Of a stretch of DNA of 55,705 nucleotides, positions 1 to 8,798 are shown one piece after another. The stretch is from positions 1 through 55,705 of the forward strand of contig DYFO01000009.1 of NCBI GenBank assembly GCA_020725145.1, given 5' to 3'. Origin of the DNA: Symbiobacterium thermophilum (GTDB taxonomy: Bacteria > Bacillota > Sulfobacillia > UBA995). The position numbers were made by a program, and so were the translations under genes. Under the pieces are notes generated by a model. It made no database searches and was not told where the DNA came from. It saw only the letters and a list, made by a program, of their open reading frames with translations. Every line of letters begins with the position of its first letter. The stretch's first letter is position 1.

Positions 1-41
1 GGGGGGCCGGTCTATCCGAGGGGAAGATTCGGGTAGGTTTC

Positions 42-1730
42 TTGAACCAGGTGGAGAAAGTGCTGACGCGTACCGTGAAGGCACCGCGGGGGACGACCCT
101 GAGCTGCAAAGGCTGGCCCCAGGAAGCGGCCTTGCGCATGTTGATGAACAACCTCGACCCGGAGGTGGCCGAAAAACCCGACGAGCTCATCGTGTACGGG
201 GGCAGCGGCAAGGCCGCCCGCAACTGGGCCGCCTTCGAGGCTCTCGTGAGATGCCTGCGCGAGCTCGAGGGCGACGAAACGCTGCTCGTGCAGTCGGGGA
301 AGCCGGTGGGCATCTTCCGCACCCACCCGTTCGCACCGCGTGTGCTCATCGCCAACTCCCTGCTGGTGCCGGCCTGGGCGACCTGGGAGCACTTTTGGGA
401 GCTGGAAGGCAAGGGGCTGATGATGTTCGGCCAGATGACGGCCGGTTCCTGGATATACATCGGCACCCAGGGGATCATCCAGGGTACTTACGAGACACTG
501 GCGGAGGTGGCCCGCCGGCATTTCGGCGGCACCCTCAGGGGACGCATCGTCCTCACCGCGGGGCTCGGAGGCATGGGGGGCGCCCAGCCCCTGGCCATCA
601 CCATGAACGAAGGGGTAGCTCTGGTGGTGGAGGTGGACGAACGCCGGGCCGAGCGCCGGGTGAGGCAGGGCTTTTGCGACACCATCACCGCCGATCTCGA
701 GGAGGCATTGCGCCGGGCGGTGAAGGCACGTGACCGCGGAGAGGCGGTGTCCATCGCCCTGATCGGCAACGCCGCCGAGACCCACCCCGAGCTGGTCAGG
801 CGGGGCTTCGTCCCCGACGTGGTGACCGACCAGACCTCGGCCCACGACCCGCTGCAGGGTTATGTGCCGCCGGGGTTGACGGTGTCGGAAGCCGCCGAGC
901 TGGCACGCCGGGATCCGGAAGAGCACGTGCGCCGGGCCATGGCCGGCATGGCGGTCCACTGCCAGGCCATCCTCGACTTGCAGCGGGCGGGAGCGGTGGC
1001 CTTCGACTACGGCAACAACCTCAGGGGGCAGGCGCTCAAGGCGGGGGTGCAGGATGCCTTTGCCTACCCCGGGTTCGTCCCCGCGTACCTGCGGCCCATG
1101 TTCTGCGAAGGCAAGGGCCCCTTCCGCTGGGCGGCGCTCTCCGGTGACCCCAAAGATCTTCATCGTACCGACGAGGCGGTGCTGGCCACCTTCCCGGACA
1201 ACGTAAGCCTCACGCGGTGGCTACGCCTGGCCCGCCAGAAAGTGCCCTTTCAGGGTCTGCCCGCCCGCATCTGCTGGCTGGGGTATGGCGAGCGGGATCG
1301 GATGGGGCTCATCTTCAACGACCTGGTGCGTCGGGGCGAGATCAGCGCCCCCATCGTCATCGGCCGCGACCACCTGGACGCAGGTTCGGTGGCTTCGCCG
1401 TACCGCGAGACGGAGGGCATGCTCGACGGCAGCGATGCGGTGGCCGACTGGCCCGTGCTCAACGCGCTCCTGAACACGGCGGCCGGTGCTACCTGGGTGT
1501 CGGTACACCACGGTGGCGGAGTCGGCATCGGTTATTCGCTGCACGCGGGAATGGTCGTGGTGGCCGACGGAACCCCCGAGGCCGATGAGCGGCTCCGGCG
1601 GGTGCTGACTACCGATCCGGGAACCGGGGTGATGCGGCACGCGGATGCCGGGTACCCCGAGGCGGTGCGGGTTGCCCGGGACAAAGGCATCAAGCTGCCC
1701 ATGTTGACCGGGGAAGAGGTCAAGCGGTGA
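42..1730 (+). CDS. hutU: Urocanate hydratase (HutU)
   Basis: This 562-residue protein matches the full length of urocanase, which hydrates urocanate to 4-imidazolone-5-propanoate in histidine degradation. Visible family motifs are the NAD-contacting glycine-rich stretch [10 protein letters not shown] near residue 180, the conserved catalytic region [17 protein letters not shown] near 355-370 with its cysteine, and the glycine-rich [19 protein letters not shown] near 490. The start is a TTG at 42, preceded by a GGTAGG-like ribosome site. Only 41 bases lie upstream, so a promoter or upstream hut genes may be outside the window. The stop overlaps the hutI start by 4 nt (GTGA), indicating translational coupling. 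Family assignment is secure. Confidence 0.96.
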   Translation: MNQVEKVLTRTVKAPRGTTLSCKGWPQEAALRMLMNNLDPEVAEKPDELIVYGGSGKAARNWAAFEALVRCLRELEGDETLLVQSGKPVGIFRTHPFAPRVLIANSLLVPAWATWEHFWELEGKGLMMFGQMTAGSWIYIGTQGIIQGTYETLAEVARRHFGGTLRGRIVLTAGLGGMGGAQPLAITMNEGVALVVEVDERRAERRVRQGFCDTITADLEEALRRAVKARDRGEAVSIALIGNAAETHPELVRRGFVPDVVTDQTSAHDPLQGYVPPGLTVSEAAELARRDPEEHVRRAMAGMAVHCQAILDLQRAGAVAFDYGNNLRGQALKAGVQDAFAYPGFVPAYLRPMFCEGKGPFRWAALSGDPKDLHRTDEAVLATFPDNVSLTRWLRLARQKVPFQGLPARICWLGYGERDRMGLIFNDLVRRGEISAPIVIGRDHLDAGSVASPYRETEGMLDGSDAVADWPVLNALLNTAAGATWVSVHHGGGVGIGYSLHAGMVVVADGTPEADERLRRVLTTDPGTGVMRHADAGYPEAVRVARDKGIKLPMLTGEEVKR

Positions 1731-3013
1731 GGCTGGTACTGAAGGACATCGGCCGGCTGGTCACGCTGGCCGAATTCGGTGAGGGACCGGCGCGCGGTCC
1801 GCTTGCGGAACTGGCCGCCGTCGACCATGCCTTTCTGATCGCCGAGGACGGTCGGGTGGCCTTTGCCGGACCGATGTCCCGATACCGGAGGGAATGGGAA
1901 CGCGGGGCCGCGACGGTGCTCTCGCTCGGGGACATGCTCGTCACCCCGGGACTGGTTGACGCCCACACCCACCTGGTGTTCGCCGGCTGGCGGGCGGACG
2001 AGTTCGCCCTTCGTCTTCGCGGCGTCGGCTACCGGCAGATCTTGGCCGCCGGAGGCGGAATCCACCGCACGGTGGCCGCCACCCGTGCCGCCGGCGAGGA
2101 GGAACTTTTCACCCTCGGCCTGGCCCGCCTGGACCAGATGCTGCGGCGCGGCGTGACCACGGTGGAAAGCAAGAGCGGCTACGGCCTCGACCTCGAAACC
2201 GAACTCAAACAGCTGCGGGTCAACCGCCGCCTGGACCGGGAGCACCCGGTGGATGTGGTGTCCACCTATCTCGGTGCTCACGTGGTCCCGGCCGAGCACC
2301 GGGAGGACCCCGAGGCCTACGTCCGCTTCATGCTCGACACCGTGCAGCCCGCCGTTCGGCGCGAGGGGCTTGCCGAGTTCTGTGACGTCTTCTGCGAGGA
2401 AGGAGCATTCGACCGCGAGCAGACCCGGCGGCTGCTCCGGAAGGCGGCCGCGCTCGGGTTCGGGCTGAAACTGCACGCCGACGAGCTTCACGCCGGGAGA
2501 GGGGCGGAGCTGGCGGTGGAGCTTGGGGCCACCAGCGCCGATCACCTGCTTTGCGTCTCCGAGACGGGCATGAAGGTGCTGGCCGCGTCCTCCACGGTAG
2601 CCGTGCTGCTGCCGGGCACCGCCTTCTTCCTGGGGGCGGACTCGGCGCCCGGCCGGCGCCTGATCGACGAGGGAGCGGCGGTGGCACTGGCCACCGACTT
2701 CAACCCCGGCAGCTGTCCCCTTCTGGACCTGCGGATGACGATGACCATGGCCTGCCTGAAGATGCGCCTGACTCCCGCCGAGGCGCTGGTGGCGTGCACG
2801 CTGAACGCGGCCCACGCCGTGGGCCGCGCCGACCGCGCGGGCAGTCTGCGCGAAGGGAAACCGGCCGACCTGGTGGTGTGGGACTGCCCGGACTGGACCC
2901 ACCTCCCCTACCGCATGGGAGAGGACCTGGTGCATGCCGTTTTCAAGGCGGGCCGGATGGTCTACCGCTCGGATCGGGTTGGCCCTCAGTCCTGCGCTTC
3001 CGGCCGCACGTAG
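1727..3013 (+). CDS. hutI: Imidazolonepropionase (HutI)
   Basis: A 428-residue amidohydrolase that opens the imidazolone ring to give N-formimino-glutamate, the step after HutU. Metal and active-site motifs are visible: [16 protein letters not shown] near residue 80, [13 protein letters not shown] near 250, and the late aspartate in [10 protein letters not shown] near 325. The GTG start lies inside the hutU stop (GTGA). The last 28 bases overlap the 3' end of the convergent SH3-protein gene. HutH and a formimidoylglutamate hydrolase are not in the window. Confidence 0.95.
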   Translation: MRLVLKDIGRLVTLAEFGEGPARGPLAELAAVDHAFLIAEDGRVAFAGPMSRYRREWERGAATVLSLGDMLVTPGLVDAHTHLVFAGWRADEFALRLRGVGYRQILAAGGGIHRTVAATRAAGEEELFTLGLARLDQMLRRGVTTVESKSGYGLDLETELKQLRVNRRLDREHPVDVVSTYLGAHVVPAEHREDPEAYVRFMLDTVQPAVRREGLAEFCDVFCEEGAFDREQTRRLLRKAAALGFGLKLHADELHAGRGAELAVELGATSADHLLCVSETGMKVLAASSTVAVLLPGTAFFLGADSAPGRRLIDEGAAVALATDFNPGSCPLLDLRMTMTMACLKMRLTPAEALVACTLNAAHAVGRADRAGSLREGKPADLVVWDCPDWTHLPYRMGEDLVHAVFKAGRMVYRSDRVGPQSCASGRT

Positions 3014-3375
3014 TCTTTGAAGACGTATCCGGTGGTGCCGTCGCCCAGCCCGACGTGCGCCCAGAAACCCACGTACTCCTGCAGGATCACGAAGGCCCCC
3101 CGATCTAGTTGCCGGATCACCCGCTCGCGGGGACCGGGTCCCTGTCGCAGGTTTACCGCGTTCTGGGTGATGACGGCAAAGGCCAGGAACTTGTCCGGAA
3201 CTTGCTTTTCGAAAAGGTCCAGGCTTCTGAGCTGAAAGCGCTGATAGGCGTGGACGATGCGGGCGAGCTTCTTCTCGCCCGGCGTGGTGGCCGCGGCCAT
3301 CAGCGCCTCGTAGGAGGAAAGCAGCGGCTCCTCGCCCTGACGGATCTCCCGGGCCAGCTCCTTCACCCACGACAA
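2986..3375 (-). CDS. Small protein with C-terminal bacterial SH3 domain
   Basis: A 129-residue protein. The first ~65 residues look helical and charged. The C-terminal ~60 residues form a bacterial SH3 (SH3_3-like) domain, with NLRQGPGPRERVIRQLDRG followed by [21 protein letters not shown] chose the TTG at 3375 because GGAGGTGA sits 7 nt upstream; the open frame continues to 3693 but without a ribosome site. No signal peptide is evident with this start, so a cytoplasmic role is possible even though such SH3 domains often bind cell wall. It follows a DUF1189 membrane protein after 79 nt and may share its transcript. Specific function unknown. Confidence 0.8.
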   Translation of the reverse strand: MSWVKELAREIRQGEEPLLSSYEALMAAATTPGEKKLARIVHAYQRFQLRSLDLFEKQVPDKFLAFAVITQNAVNLRQGPGPRERVIRQLDRGAFVILQEYVGFWAHVGLGDGTTGYVFKDYVRPEAQD

Positions 3376-3454
3376 TTTCCCGTCACCTCCCGGCCTTTCA
3401 TCGCAGAAATCTATGCGGTCGGGTGGCCGGGGCATGCCTCCACGGTGGCGCCGG

Positions 3455-4273
3455 TCAGAGGACCGCCGTCTGCCGGTCCTCCGGTGGCACAGCCACGGTC
3501 TCTTCTGTCCGGGCGAGCGCCAGATGGGCATAGACCAGGGTGATCCCGTAGTACAGCACGAACCTGGCGGTGCCGTGAAGCCCCAGCCCCAGCTGCGAAC
3601 GGACGAAGTCCAGCAGCACCGGCGCGGTGACGGCGTGTGCCGCCAGGTTCCAGGCGACGAAGAAGGGAGGCGTCTTCCGGCCGGCCCGGGCAAGCAGGCT
3701 CACCAGGCAGGCGGCGAAGGCGGTGGAGATCACCTTGCCCGCCAGGGCAAAAACCCAGACCGCCAGGCCGAACACGGCGGCCAACGGCCAGGCATAGGGC
3801 ATAAGACGCACGAGAAGTTGCTTGTCGAATTCCAAGCCGAGGTCGGCGTAACGCAAGGCCTCGGGGGTACCCCGGTAGTTGGTCCACGCCCGATCCCGGC
3901 CCAGGAAGAGGAATGCCTCGTAGCGATGCAGCCCGTAGCCTTCGAGGTCCTCGAACTCCGGAGATATGGTGCTGTCGACGATCACCATCGTCGTGGGCGA
4001 CGTTTCATCCATGGCGTACACGTACGGCTGCGGTCCTTCCACGCGCAGGATGCCATCACGCAGGCTGAACTCGGGGAGGTGATGCGTCAGGAGGTGCCGG
4101 CAGGCCGAGTAGGCCTGCGAGAAGGCGACCAGGTTGCGGGCCGCCGACACCGCAAAGGTAACCGTCACCAGTAGCACGAGGTAGACCAGACTGCGCCCCG
4201 CCGGTTGCAGAAGGATCTCCCGGAGTGAAGCCGGTTCGGCGACACTGCGCCACACGCGGCGCACGAATGCCAT
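3455..4273 (-). CDS. DUF1189-family membrane protein
   Basis: A 272-residue integral membrane protein. One hydrophobic span lies near residues 30-50 (LVYLVLLVTVTFAVSAA). A soluble extracytoplasmic stretch of about 100 residues follows, with TTMVIVDSTISPEF and EAFLFLGRDRAWTNYRG. Then come three or four hydrophobic spans to the end. This layout and the early PAGRSLVYL segment fit DUF1189, a Bacillota family of unknown function. The gene begins 3 nt after the ileS stop, so it is almost certainly co-transcribed with ileS. A near-perfect inverted repeat (GAGGACCG/CGGTCCTC) lies at its 3' end around 3458-3481. Confidence 0.75.
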   Translation of the reverse strand: MAFVRRVWRSVAEPASLREILLQPAGRSLVYLVLLVTVTFAVSAARNLVAFSQAYSACRHLLTHHLPEFSLRDGILRVEGPQPYVYAMDETSPTTMVIVDSTISPEFEDLEGYGLHRYEAFLFLGRDRAWTNYRGTPEALRYADLGLEFDKQLLVRLMPYAWPLAAVFGLAVWVFALAGKVISTAFAACLVSLLARAGRKTPPFFVAWNLAAHAVTAPVLLDFVRSQLGLGLHGTARFVLYYGITLVYAHLALARTEETVAVPPEDRQTAVL

Positions 4274-4276
4274 CCC

Positions 4277-7200
4277 TTATCCCCTCCCAGGCCTTGGTAG
4301 CCGCCGCAGGGCGACCACGGCACGCAAACCGTCCACCTTAAGCTCCTGCCGGCAATCGGCCTCCGCCGCATCGCCTTCCACCAGCTCCTGCGACAAGGTC
4401 TCCCGGCACAGGTACTCGCGGTGAACCTGCATGGCCCGGCCGAGTTCGCCTTCCGCCCGGTAGTAGGTGAGGATGTGGTCCTCGACGGCGAAGCCGGCAT
4501 CCTTGCGCAGCCGCTGGATCCGGTTGACCATCTCGCGGGCCAGCCCTTCCAGTCGCAGCTCGGGCGTGAGGTCAAGCAACAGGGCGACCGCCCGGCCATT
4601 GCCGCGCTCCACGCAGTAACCCGCACGTTCTTGCCAGCGCAACTCGACGTCGCCCGGCTCCACGGTCACCGTCTCACCCTGCAGCGAGAGGGTAACCGGC
4701 CGGCCCGCCGCCAGGGTCTCGACCGCCGCCCTGCCCTCCGCGTCCGCAAGCAACCGGGCGAGGGGTTGAACCAGCGGGCCCAGGCGAGGCCCCAGACGGT
4801 CAAACCGTGGCTGCGCTTTAAGGGTTATGTATGCGCCGGTGTGCTCCTCAAGGGCAACCTCCTTGACGTTCAACTCGTCCTGCAGCAACTCCAGTAGCGG
4901 AAGCAGCCTGGCCGTCTCCTCACCCGGTCCCAGTAACACCACGCGCAGCAGCGGCTGGCGCGTGCGTACGGCCGCCCGGTTACGGGCCGCCCGCCCGAGC
5001 GTCACGTATTCCCGGAGCAGCTCCATGGCCTCCTCGAGCCCGGAGTCGATCAACGCGGGGTCGGGCTCGGGATAGGCGGTCAGGTGCACGCTTACCGGGA
5101 CATCCCCGTCCACCGGCCGCACCAGCACCTGGTGGAGCTCCTCGGCCAGGAAGGGAACGTAAGGGGCCAGCAACCGCGAGAGCACCACCAGGGCTTCCCA
5201 CAGCGTCTGGTACGCAGCCTGCTTGTCGCGGTCGGTATCGCTCTTCCAGTACCGCTTGCGGCCGCGCCTCACGTACCAGTTGGAGAGGTCGTCCACCAGC
5301 TCGGCGATCAGCCGGGCCCCGGTCGTCACCTCGTACTCGTCAAGGCTCTTCCTCACCCCGGCTACCACTTGCTGCAGCCGGGAAAGCAGCCAGCGATCGA
5401 GGGGTGCGCGCTCGGCAACCGCGATGGGCACGAACCCGTCCAGGCTGGCGTAGGTGGTGAAGAAGCTGACGACGTTCCACAGCGTATCCATGGTCTTGCT
5501 TTGATACTCGGCGATCGCCCGCTCCGAGAACCGCTTGGGATACCACGGGGGGCTCGCCACGCACAGAAACCAGCGCAGGGCGTCGGCCCCGTTGCGGTTG
5601 ATCACCTCCCAGGGGTCGAGCACGTTCCCCTTGTGCTTGGACATCTTCTGGCCTTCTTCATCCAGACCGAACTCGGTACACAGGCAGTTGCGGTAACAGG
5701 ACTGCCCGAAGAGCAGCGTGGAGATGGCCAGCAGGGAGTAGAACCATCCCCGGGTCTGGTCGATGGCCTCGCAGATGTAGTCGGCCGGGAAGTGCCGGGC
5801 GAAGGTCTCCCGGTCCTCAAAGGGGTAGTGCCACTGCGCGAAGAACATCGCCCCGGAGTCGAACCAGCAGTCGATCACCTCGGTTACCCGCCGCATGGTC
5901 CCCTCGCACCGCGGACAGCGGAGCTCAACGCGATCGATCCAGGGCCGGTGAAGGTCCAGGGGCTCGGGAAGCGGCGAGACGGCCATCGCCGCCAGCTCCG
6001 CCACGCTGCCGACCGCATGCTCGTGACCACAGTCCTCCTTCTGGCATACCCAGATGTTAAGCGGCGTCCCCCAGTACCTCTCGCGGGACAGACACCAGTC
6101 CACCACGTTCTCCAGGAAGTTGCCGAACCTTCCGTTCTTGAGATGGCCCGGCACCCAGTTGATGGTCGCATTGTTTCGCAAAAGCTCCTCCCGCACCGCG
6201 GTCATGCGGATGAACCAAGCGCTCCGCGCGTAGTACAGCAAAGGACTGTCGCATCGCCAGCAAAAAGGGTAGGTATGGCGGTGCCGCCCCGCATGATACA
6301 CAAGACCCGCATCCTCCAGATCCTGCACGATGCGGGGATCTGCCTCCTTGACAAAGAGCGAGCGGTAAGGCGGGATGTCCGCGGTGAAGCGACCGCTGAC
6401 GTCCACGGGCTGCAGCACCGGCAACTCGTGCTCCAGCCCCATCCGCATGTCGTCCTCGCCGAAGGCCGGCGCCATGTGCACAAGACCCGTACCGTCCTCC
6501 AGGGTCACGAAGTCGCCCGCCAACACGGTGAAGGCCTTGGGGCGGGAAGCCGCCTCCTTCTCGAAGAAAGGAAACGGCGGGCGGTAGCGTACCCCCACCA
6601 GCTCCTGCCCCCGGATGCGGGCCAGGACTCGGTAGGCGCCCCTCAACGCCCGCTCCGCCAGCGTCTCTCCCACCACCAGGTACTCCCCGTCCGTCTGCAC
6701 CAGCAGGTAAGCAGCGTCGGCGTTGACGGCCACGCCGGCGTTACCCGGCAGCGTCCAGGGGGTGGTGGTCCAGACCAACAGCGATACCCGTGACCCGGGC
6801 AAAAGGTGTGCCCGGAAGGCGGGGGGCATGCCCGCCTCGATGGGGAACCTCACGTACACCGAGGGGTCGTCCGTCTCCTGGTACCCCTGGGCTACCTCGT
6901 GGCTGGACACCGCGGTGCCGCAACGCGGACAGAAGGGAACCACGCGGTGACCCCGGTACAAAAGCCCCCGGCGGTAGATCTCGGCAAGCGCCCACCAGAC
7001 CGATTCAATGTAGGAGTTGTGGTAGGTGATGTAGGGGTCGTCAAGATCGATCCAGAAGCCGATGCGTTCGGTCAGCCTGACCCACTCACGCTCGTAGGTG
7101 AAGACGCTCTCCTTGCATGCCTGAACGAAACGTTCCACCCCGTACCGCTCGATCTCGTCCTTGCCGTTCAGGCCCAGCGCCTTCTCTACCTCCAGCTCCA

Positions 7201-7474
7201 CCGGCAGGCCGTGGGTGTCCCAGCCCGCCTTGCGGGGCACCAGGTAACCGCACATGGTGCGGTAGCGGGGGATCAGGTCCTTCAGCGCACGCGGGATGAT
7301 GTGGCCGATGTGGGGCAGGCCGTTGGCGGTGGGCGGGCCCTCGTAGAAGATGTAGCGCGGAGCATCCGCCCTGCGTGCGAGGCTTTGCTCGAATACGTTG
7401 TGTTGCTTCCAGAAGGCGAGGATTCGCTCTTCCATCGCCGGGTAGTCCACTCTGGATGCCACTTTGTGGAACAT
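4277..7474 (-). CDS. ileS: Isoleucyl-tRNA synthetase, eukaryotic-like type 2 (IleRS)
   Basis: A 1065-residue class I aminoacyl-tRNA synthetase charging tRNA-Ile. The HIGH signature is PPTANGLPHIGHI near residue 50 and the KMSKS signature is KMSKHKGNVLDP near 600. A large editing domain lies between them and a long C-terminal extension with an anticodon-binding domain follows. Both the length and the PPTANG form of the HIGH motif are those of type 2, eukaryotic-like IleRS, rather than the ~920-residue bacterial type 1. Type 2 enzymes are known for natural mupirocin resistance; that is family knowledge, not shown here. The ATG at 7474 follows GGGGAGGA. The open frame runs 92 codons further upstream, but that stretch is the T-box leader. 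Confidence 0.95.
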   Translation of the reverse strand: MFHKVASRVDYPAMEERILAFWKQHNVFEQSLARRADAPRYIFYEGPPTANGLPHIGHIIPRALKDLIPRYRTMCGYLVPRKAGWDTHGLPVELEVEKALGLNGKDEIERYGVERFVQACKESVFTYEREWVRLTERIGFWIDLDDPYITYHNSYIESVWWALAEIYRRGLLYRGHRVVPFCPRCGTAVSSHEVAQGYQETDDPSVYVRFPIEAGMPPAFRAHLLPGSRVSLLVWTTTPWTLPGNAGVAVNADAAYLLVQTDGEYLVVGETLAERALRGAYRVLARIRGQELVGVRYRPPFPFFEKEAASRPKAFTVLAGDFVTLEDGTGLVHMAPAFGEDDMRMGLEHELPVLQPVDVSGRFTADIPPYRSLFVKEADPRIVQDLEDAGLVYHAGRHRHTYPFCWRCDSPLLYYARSAWFIRMTAVREELLRNNATINWVPGHLKNGRFGNFLENVVDWCLSRERYWGTPLNIWVCQKEDCGHEHAVGSVAELAAMAVSPLPEPLDLHRPWIDRVELRCPRCEGTMRRVTEVIDCWFDSGAMFFAQWHYPFEDRETFARHFPADYICEAIDQTRGWFYSLLAISTLLFGQSCYRNCLCTEFGLDEEGQKMSKHKGNVLDPWEVINRNGADALRWFLCVASPPWYPKRFSERAIAEYQSKTMDTLWNVVSFFTTYASLDGFVPIAVAERAPLDRWLLSRLQQVVAGVRKSLDEYEVTTGARLIAELVDDLSNWYVRRGRKRYWKSDTDRDKQAAYQTLWEALVVLSRLLAPYVPFLAEELHQVLVRPVDGDVPVSVHLTAYPEPDPALIDSGLEEAMELLREYVTLGRAARNRAAVRTRQPLLRVVLLGPGEETARLLPLLELLQDELNVKEVALEEHTGAYITLKAQPRFDRLGPRLGPLVQPLARLLADAEGRAAVETLAAGRPVTLSLQGETVTVEPGDVELRWQERAGYCVERGNGRAVALLLDLTPELRLEGLAREMVNRIQRLRKDAGFAVEDHILTYYRAEGELGRAMQVHREYLCRETLSQELVEGDAAEADCRQELKVDGLRAVVALRRLPRPGRG

Positions 7475-7768
7475 GCCCAATCCTCCCCGAAAGGCACGCC
7501 CTCGTCCTGGGGACGAGGGCGCACTCGTGGTACCACCCCAATTGCCGGGGAGCGGGGCCCCGGCCGCTCGTCTGGGCACAGCCCCTCGGGCGATGCCCGG
7601 CCCCGGTAACGGTGGGCAACCGGCAAAGCCTACTGGCGCCTCGGCGCGTTCGGGTTGCGGCTCGGGGGCGATCGCCTGCCGGGTACGGCGCCCGTCTTCC
7701 ACCCTCACGGGCTCGCTTGGGTCGTGGTAGCCGGCGGCGGTCCCCGTCATTGCCCGGTCTGGCTTTGC
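7475..7768 (-). ncRNA. T-box leader of ileS
   Basis: The ileS leader carries the T-box core GGGGTGGTACCACG (7526-7539), close to the consensus AGGGTGGTACCGCG that pairs with the acceptor end of uncharged tRNA. Immediately downstream is a strong terminator-type hairpin of 11 bp with a 3-nt loop (CGCCCTCGTCC/GGACGAGGGCG, 7497-7521). The T-run after it is only TTTC, so termination may be inefficient or control may act on the nearby ribosome site. The 5' end is set from the promoter at 7774-7803. Specifier loop and Stem I were not resolved by eye; an ATC lies in the upstream half but I do not claim it as specifier. Confidence 0.85.
7497..7521 (-). terminator. T-box terminator hairpin before ileS
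   Basis: A perfect 11-bp inverted repeat with a 3-nt loop lies between the T-box core and the ileS ribosome site. In T-box leaders this helix competes with the antiterminator formed by the T-box sequence when uncharged tRNA-Ile binds. Only three T residues follow, so it is a weak intrinsic terminator by the usual rule. Confidence 0.65.
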
Positions 7769-7773
7769 CTAGG

Positions 7774-7803
7774 ATTATAGCATGGGTCGGCCGGGGCGAT
7801 CAA
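7774..7803 (-). promoter_or_regulatory. Sigma-A type promoter for ileS
   Basis: On the minus strand TTGATC (7798-7803) and a perfect TATAAT (7774-7779) are separated by 18 nt. The expected start of transcription is near 7767, about 295 nt before the ileS ATG, which suits a T-box leader. Confidence 0.8.
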
Positions 7804-7864
7804 CGCAACCGCCCGTACTTCGGCCGTGCCTATCAGCTGCTCACCGCCCGTAGCGTGCCACCGG

Positions 7865-8797
7865 TCACGGCGAGCGGCGCCTGACCCGGGGAAGGGTCTC
7901 GTTCTTGCGACCCGCCTCGTACCCAACGCGTTCCGTGGGGTCGGCCGCCTGCCTGCCCAGAAACACCTGCAGCCCGATCGCGGACGCCCGCCGATATATC
8001 TCCTCCATGGCTGCGAGAAAGGCTTGCTCACCCCGCCAGAACGGAAACCCACCCAGCTGCCTGGGCAGAGCCGCGTGAATAGTGGGCATTCGGGCCTCCC
8101 CGAGGGGCACCTCCTCCCATTCGGCTGCCCCCCAAAAGCGCCCAGGCTCGGCAGGGATAGGCTCCCCAGCCTCGTCTCCCGCTGCTAGGCCATGGGCCAA
8201 CTCGTCCCCGACGGCCAGGGCGACCAGCGCTTCCCGGTCGATGCCCCGCAGCGTGAAGATGAGAAACGGGTCGCGATCGAACTCCTCACCCAAGAGATAG
8301 TAAACGGCAGCGATGTGCTTGCAGGGGTTCGACCAGTCCGGGCAGGAGCAGTCGGATTTGAGGTCGTTGCGACGTTCGGGGAACAGGGAAAGGCCAGCCT
8401 CACGGAAGATCTCCGGCATTTCCTCGGGCATCTGGCCTGACAGCAGCCTGGCAGCGAGAATCGGCCGCCGGCGGAGCGGCTCCGCCAGCTTGTCGAGCTT
8501 CGCCTGGGGGACGGTCTTGACCCGGATCTCGACCCGGTAAGGACGGACCCGCGAGCCCTGCACAACGGCCGTGACCAGCCCTTGCTGGATGTCAACGCAC
8601 AGCACCTGTCCCCGGCGGGCGTAGGCACGGCCGCGGCTGAGACGGGCACCGATGTCGAAGCTCTCGAGGACCTCGATCCAGCACCTGGCCCACCAGTTCT
8701 CGCCGAAGCGTCCGCGGCGGTTACGAGCCTTGATGCCTCCCCTGGCTTCGAGCGGCCGCGAGGGCTCGTAGTGCGATCTGAAGAACCGCGGCGTCAT
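7865..8797 (-). CDS. SWIM zinc-finger protein, partner of SNF2 ATPase
   Basis: A 310-residue protein with a SWIM zinc finger: Cys150-x-Cys152, then Cys159-x-His161 (DCSCPDWSNPCKHIAAVYY). The N-terminus has the motif ENWWARCWIEVLES typical of SWIM proteins paired with SNF2 ATPases. SWIM domains are thought to bind DNA or protein. The gene starts 1 nt after the SNF2 stop, so the two are co-translated, and the association is common in Bacillota and actinobacteria. The C-terminal ~90 residues (near LPRQLGGFPFW) have no domain I recognise. Biological role unknown; a DNA repair or chromosome function is inference. Confidence 0.88.
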   Translation of the reverse strand: MTPRFFRSHYEPSRPLEARGGIKARNRRGRFGENWWARCWIEVLESFDIGARLSRGRAYARRGQVLCVDIQQGLVTAVVQGSRVRPYRVEIRVKTVPQAKLDKLAEPLRRRPILAARLLSGQMPEEMPEIFREAGLSLFPERRNDLKSDCSCPDWSNPCKHIAAVYYLLGEEFDRDPFLIFTLRGIDREALVALAVGDELAHGLAAGDEAGEPIPAEPGRFWGAAEWEEVPLGEARMPTIHAALPRQLGGFPFWRGEQAFLAAMEEIYRRASAIGLQVFLGRQAADPTERVGYEAGRKNETLPRVRRRSP

Positions 8798-8798
8798 G

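Noticed and set aside
5084-6793. 569-codon open frame on the plus strand opposite ileS
   Set aside because: It is an antisense shadow created by high third-position GC in ileS. Its translation has no domain and is rich in low-complexity His/Pro/Arg.
7475-7750. 92-codon N-terminal extension of ileS
   Set aside because: The stretch contains the T-box core and terminator hairpin and precedes a good ribosome site; the conserved IleRS N-terminus starts at 7474.
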